Shown here in pieces: positions 14,828 to 15,497 of a DNA stretch of 15,497 nucleotides. The notes under the pieces are model-generated. The model was not told the DNA's origin and ran no database searches. It was given only the letters and a program-made list of their open reading frames with translations. Position 1 is the first letter of the stretch. The number at the start of each line of letters is the position of its first letter. Source of the stretch: Rhodospirillales bacterium (GTDB taxonomy: Bacteria > Pseudomonadota > Alphaproteobacteria > Rhodospirillales > JADHTD01); assembly GCA_016776525.1 (NCBI GenBank), contig JADHTD010000031.1, positions 1 to 15,497 of the forward strand. The letters are read 5' to 3'. The position numbers were made by a program, and so were the translations under genes.

Positions 14828-15497
14828 CCGCAGGGCGGTTGGCGGCCCTGTTGCTGGCCGGGTTCCTTTTCTGGCCGGGTAGTGTGAATAGCACCGAACC
14901 GGACCTGGAACTGGGCGCAGAAATTTACGACACCTGCGCGCCGTGCCACGGCCCCTACGGCCAGGGCGGTGGTGGCGGCGTTTACCCCCGGCTGGCCGGC
15001 ATGACGCCCGCCTTCATCGCCCAGCAGATAAGGCTCTTCAAGAGCCGGGAGCGGGAAAACATCCCGATGATCCCCTATGCCAACGAACGGGAACTGCCGG
15101 AAGAGGACGTCATTGCCGTCTCCGCCTATCTGGCGAGCCTCAAGCTGATGACCCAACTACCGGAAACCGACGGCGTCATTGACGGGCTGACCCGCTTGAA
15201 GCAGGCGAAACAGGTTCTCATGATCCCCCGCTATCCGGGCAACGCCCGCAAGGGGGCATCCATCTACAAGGCCGATTGCGCCCGCTGTCATGGAAAAAAG
15301 GCATTGGGAACCGAGCGCGGGCCGCGGCTCAGCGGCCAGCATATCCGCTATCTGTTGAAACAGATCGAAGACTTCCTGGCCGGAAACCGCCCCCACAAAA
15401 GCATCAAGGAACTGTTCGCCGGGCGGCCGGACGACGACATGCTGATGGTCATGGCCTTCCTCTCGACCCTGGACGACGGCGGCGGTGAAGACGATGA
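14824..15497 (+). CDS. Third dihaem cytochrome c (c4-like), cut by window end
   Basis: About 224 codons are visible and the reading frame is still open at the edge. The GTG start overlaps the nosY stop (GTGA) and opens a Sec signal peptide (about residues 1-23). Two haem motifs follow: CAPCH (C38, C41, H42) and CARCH (C152, C155, H156). Possible Met ligands are in NIPMIPY (M82) and in the DDDMLM segment near the end. The YPRLAG segment with a following Gln-rich helix, and RLSGQHIRYLLKQ, parallel the two cytochromes after nosZ, so this is a third paralogue. The visible end is acidic (DDGGGEDD). It probably belongs to the electron path to NosZ, but a separate role is possible. Whether more nos genes follow cannot be seen. 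Confidence 0.88.
   Translation, partial: MTAGRLAALLLAGFLFWPGSVNSTEPDLELGAEIYDTCAPCHGPYGQGGGGGVYPRLAGMTPAFIAQQIRLFKSRERENIPMIPYANERELPEEDVIAVSAYLASLKLMTQLPETDGVIDGLTRLKQAKQVLMIPRYPGNARKGASIYKADCARCHGKKALGTERGPRLSGQHIRYLLKQIEDFLAGNRPHKSIKELFAGRPDDDMLMVMAFLSTLDDGGGEDD

Noticed and set aside
1..15497. tRNA, rRNA, CRISPR arrays, insertion sequences or transposase genes
   Set aside because: No spaced direct repeats, transposase motifs or tRNA-like cloverleaf were noticed; nearly all sequence is used by metabolic genes.

Overview
The window carries two respiratory gene blocks that point away from each other. On the minus strand (1-3459) lies a multi-subunit [NiFe]-hydrogenase operon of the soluble NAD(P)-linked sulfhydrogenase type (group 3b-like). 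On the plus strand (4462-15497, running off the edge) lies a nitrous oxide reductase (nos) cluster of the atypical, clade II kind. A minus-strand gene for a Sco1/SenC copper chaperone (3654-4247) sits between them. The gene content, the moderately high GC, the tight ATGA overlaps and the dihaem c4-type cytochromes suggest a Gram-negative proteobacterium that is microaerobic or denitrifying. An alphaproteobacterium is my guess, but the sequence alone does not settle it.

Hydrogenase block, in transcription order from 3459 down to 1: an iron-sulfur beta subunit (HydB/AsrA family), a stand-alone cyclic-nucleotide-binding-fold protein, the FAD/NAD(P) and [2Fe-2S] gamma subunit, the small subunit (delta), and the first 70 codons of the NiFe large subunit (alpha). 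Genes are 0 to 4 bases apart or overlap by 4 bases. A possible FNR-type site lies upstream at a spacing that fits a class II activated promoter.

Centre (4248-4461): a divergent regulatory region between sco1 and nosZ. It contains a sigma70-like promoter for sco1, two short palindromes and, just before nosZ, an imperfect hairpin followed by eight Ts that looks like an intrinsic terminator or attenuator in the nosZ leader.

Nos block: nosZ (Sec signal peptide, all seven CuZ histidines, a full CuA site and a haem-free C-terminal extension of about 120 residues); two dihaem cytochromes c; a six-helix membrane protein in the position of nosB; nosD; nosG and nosH (iron-sulfur quinol-dehydrogenase-like module); nosF, nosL and nosY; then a third dihaem cytochrome c that is cut by the window end. 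No nosR or nosX is present, as expected for clade II. Likely electron flow is quinol to NosGH, then c-type cytochromes, then CuA and CuZ of NosZ. NosDFY and NosL supply copper and sulfur for CuZ, and Sco1 may help load CuA. Two intergenic hairpins, after nosZ and after the second cytochrome gene, share identical 8-bp arms and split the block into nosZ, the cytochrome pair and nosB onward.

I do not see a wholly new system. The parts that deserve attention are the nosZ leader hairpin, the twin intergenic hairpins, the NosZ C-terminal extension, the cyclic-nucleotide-fold protein inside the hydrogenase operon, and the possible coupling of H2 metabolism with N2O respiration.
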